Source: Bacteroidota bacterium (GTDB lineage: Bacteria; Bacteroidota; Bacteroidia; Chitinophagales; Chitinophagaceae). From it: a DNA stretch of 36,760 nt. Made by a program: the position numbers and the translations under genes. This document shows positions 34,797 to 36,760 of the stretch, one piece after another. Positions within the stretch are counted from its first letter, which is position 1. Every line of letters starts with the position of its first letter. The notes under the pieces were generated by a model that was given only the letters and a program-made list of their open reading frames with translations, did not search any database and had not been told where the DNA came from. The stretch is from positions 1 through 36,760 of the forward strand of contig VGMN01000011.1 in NCBI GenBank assembly GCA_016866355.1, given 5' to 3'.

Positions 34797-35828
34797 TTAG
34801 CGAGGACCCAAATATTTCCATCTTTCGTCGAAAAAACTTCTAGGACCATTAGGCACCACACTGGGTTGTACCAACCAATGCTTGATTACAATGTCTTTGT
34901 TGCTTTGCACAGCATTAACGCCAGAGGGATCTAACACGGCACGGCGGCCGTTTGATGAGGCATAAAGTGGAGCTCCGGTACCTGCGGCAGGATTTCCTCC
35001 GGCAGTAGCAGGCAAGCTGGGATCACCGTAATAATTATGGATATCAGATATTGCGTTTGTAGCAGGATTAAAATTGATCACTAGTCCATAAGAACCGTAA
35101 TATGTTCCGGCACCAGCATTACTAAAAATATACCCAGGGATACCTCCGTTAAGGTCATCATTACGAACTATGCAGCGAGTAGCACTGATTGTAATCAGGG
35201 AATATTGCTGTGCTCCCAGGTAGACAAACGCAGGGAATACCACATCAGTGAAAGTACCCGACATTTCATAAACGCCATCCCAAGAATTTTTTGCTCCTAT
35301 CTCAACAACTATTGATTTTTCAAAAGAAATTTTACTGTCAGCTGATACCCCGGTAATGGTAAAGCCTAAACCGTACAGTCTGCTTGGGTTCAATAACTGT
35401 GCATTGGGAACAGTAATCTTAATTTCCTTAACAAAATCACCGGGACTAAATGTAACGGTGTAATTGCCACCCATTCCACCAGACTTAGTCACTCCACTGC
35501 CAGTCAGCGTGTAAAGATTGGTTGGGAGCTGTAAGTAGTTAGGATTTGCGGCACGCACAGCAGCGGTATCGTCTTTTATGGTGACAGTGGTGGCTCTGTT
35601 CAAAGAGGCAGCATTTGCAGCATCCTTACGAACATCACACACAGTGAATGTTTGTGAGGTTGTCACAAAGTCAATAGGGTTACTTTTTACGACAGCAGGG
35701 CTACTTCCTCCTAGCACTTTAACAAAGGTTAAACCTTCATCCTTTAAAGGAGTCACTTCCTTTTTGATACAAGCAGTGAAACCCACAGTTAGGGAGAGGA
35801 GAACGAGTATTGATGATTTCATATTCAT
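34797..35828 (-). CDS. DUF1735 domain surface lipoprotein
   Basis: A 343-residue lipoprotein. The signal peptide ends in VGFTAC (lipobox, C20), followed by IKKEVTP. The N-terminal half (about 30-175) matches DUF1735, a beta-sandwich domain common in lipoproteins encoded next to SusD-like genes: NPIDFVTTSQ, LPTNLYTL, the Gly-rich strand GGNYTVTFSPGDFVKEIKI and LNPSRLYGLGFTITGVS. The C-terminal half (about 185-343) begins with NSWDGVYEMSGTFTDV, typical of these proteins, which may bind glycan or another ligand at the cell surface. It follows the SusD-like gene by 24 bases and closes the operon. Confidence 0.87.
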   Translation of the reverse strand: MNMKSSILVLLSLTVGFTACIKKEVTPLKDEGLTFVKVLGGSSPAVVKSNPIDFVTTSQTFTVCDVRKDAANAASLNRATTVTIKDDTAAVRAANPNYLQLPTNLYTLTGSGVTKSGGMGGNYTVTFSPGDFVKEIKITVPNAQLLNPSRLYGLGFTITGVSADSKISFEKSIVVEIGAKNSWDGVYEMSGTFTDVVFPAFVYLGAQQYSLITISATRCIVRNDDLNGGIPGYIFSNAGAGTYYGSYGLVINFNPATNAISDIHNYYGDPSLPATAGGNPAAGTGAPLYASSNGRRAVLDPSGVNAVQSNKDIVIKHWLVQPSVVPNGPRSFFDERWKYLGPR

Positions 35829-35852
35829 AGTTGTTTCATTTAATAGTTTAGT

Positions 35853-36760
35853 TTACTGATCCCACCAAACTTTTGTATCCTGGTTATCGCCTCCGATGGC
35901 AGAAGCAGCAGCCGTTACAGCTGTAGTATTTGTTGCATAGGAAGACGTACCATATGTGTAACGCCTGGGAATCTGACGTGAGGTATTCACGGCATCAGGG
36001 GCAGGGGTCAAAACAGGGAAACCAGTTCTTCTCCACACATTCCAGCCACGCAATCCATCGGGGTATGCAGCAATGTATTGCTGTACAGCTAAATTTCGGA
36101 TATTAGCGGAGGTGCCAGCTGGATTAGCCAAGGCAACACCACTTTGCGCAAAATAGGCGGCGCCTGGCACAGGTAATCCCCATTGAGAAAAAGAAACGGC
36201 AATACCCGCCTGGTATAAAGCATTCATATTTTCAGTTGTCCAACCACGATCAGCTGCTTCTGCACGAAGAAAATGTGTTTCGGCAGCAGACATGAGCACT
36301 ACGGAACTATTTTCTTGACGATAAGAAGCAGAGAGGATCCGAGCCCATGTGGGATTTGCCTGTGTCCAAGGATCAACAAAACCACGTACACGTCCATAAG
36401 GAACGCCGAGACTTGAAGATCCAAATGCAATTTGACGACCATCACCAAGTGAGTTCATCAAAGCAACCATTGGAGCACTTTCACCAAAATCACTACGAGT
36501 GAAATAAAGGGCAAACCAAGGAGACTGGAAATTTCCTCCTGGATATTTTACTTCAAAATTATCAGCATTTGCGGTGATGCTTCCACCAGCATTAGCCAGA
36601 GCGGTGCGGAATTCACCGGCAGCCCAGCCACTAGTAGTTGGGAAACGCTTGCTTAGCTGAATTGCTAAGCGCATACGTAGTGTATTAGCAAATTTTTTCC
36701 ATTTAGCTACATCACCACCGTATATGATATCACCTGTGATAGCAGAGCTAGTATTGAAAG
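35853..36760 (-). CDS. SusD/RagB-like nutrient-binding lipoprotein (SusD-like_2), N-terminus cut by window end
   Basis: About 301 C-terminal residues are visible; the frame stays open to the right edge, so the gene is partial and the internal methionine at 36674 is not the start. The visible part begins before YGGDVAKWKKFANTLRMRLA, the hallmark helix of the SusD-like_2 family, followed by MSAAETHFLRAEAADRGW and YAGIAVSF-type helices (SSVVLMSAAETHF; YQAGIAVSFSQWG), YPDGLRGWNVWRRTGFPVL and RQIPRRYTYGTSSYATN. SusD proteins sit on the outer membrane over a TonB-dependent SusC transporter and capture oligosaccharides or peptides; the SusC gene is expected just outside the window. The DUF1735 lipoprotein gene follows. 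Confidence 0.92.
   Translation of the reverse strand, partial: FNTSSAITGDIIYGGDVAKWKKFANTLRMRLAIQLSKRFPTTSGWAAGEFRTALANAGGSITANADNFEVKYPGGNFQSPWFALYFTRSDFGESAPMVALMNSLGDGRQIAFGSSSLGVPYGRVRGFVDPWTQANPTWARILSASYRQENSSVVLMSAAETHFLRAEAADRGWTTENMNALYQAGIAVSFSQWGLPVPGAAYFAQSGVALANPAGTSANIRNLAVQQYIAAYPDGLRGWNVWRRTGFPVLTPAPDAVNTSRQIPRRYTYGTSSYATNTTAVTAAASAIGGDNQDTKVWWDQ

Overview
The window is a dense piece of chromosome from a member of the Bacteroidota, most likely a Chitinophagaceae-like relative. The evidence is a SusD-like/DUF1735 lipoprotein pair, a Bacteroidota-size SecA of about 1,100 residues with a C-terminal Cys-rich tail, a DUF3467 protein, a general-stress-type L25, moderate A+T content, and recurrent TAnnTTTG -7 boxes close to start codons. 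I see no insertion sequence, prophage, integrase, CRISPR array or rRNA. No gene-free stretch exceeds 300 bases; the longest gap is 1561-1782, which holds a hairpin terminator.

Layout from left to right. A tRNA-Met with its terminator opens the window on the minus strand, followed by a membrane-anchored beta-propeller protein with a putative cytoplasmic DNA-binding tail. A minus-strand run follows: atpG, scpB, lysA, a DUF4442 hotdog protein and a beta-CASP RNase-like hydrolase. atpG is divergent from secA across a 56-base region with two back-to-back promoter boxes. secA converges, with no spacer at all, on two secreted amidohydrolase genes. These encode three amidohydrolase domains, of which only one keeps the HxH metal motif. 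Divergent from them is a deoxyribose module: a long, human-like DERA, a complete aldehyde dehydrogenase and a truncated non-catalytic one that recalls a split ALDH16. A SPOR protein, an M20 amidohydrolase, a malic enzyme-PTA hybrid, an MlaE/MlaF transporter pair and sucD follow on the plus strand.

Next come a short secreted protein that looks like an alpha-2-macroglobulin reduced to the two domains flanking the thioester domain, a FAD oxidoreductase overlapping it by 4 bases, a conserved small membrane protein and aspS. aspS converges, again with zero spacing, on a fused 2-oxoacid dehydrogenase E1, which is transcribed with a fumarylacetoacetase-family enzyme and pth. Then come rplY and prs, ending in a good terminator, the divergent radC, a DUF3467 protein, and the end of a SusD-type nutrient-uptake operon that runs off the right edge.

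Most genes are housekeeping. The points most worth a second look are the mini-macroglobulin, the DERA plus split-ALDH16-like module, the propeller-TM-winged-helix protein, the largely degenerate amidohydrolase pair, and the regulatory compaction: promoter boxes only 4 bases from ATG, a terminator fused to the next promoter, and stop codons that abut in convergent pairs. All family assignments come from reading motifs by eye; no database search was run.
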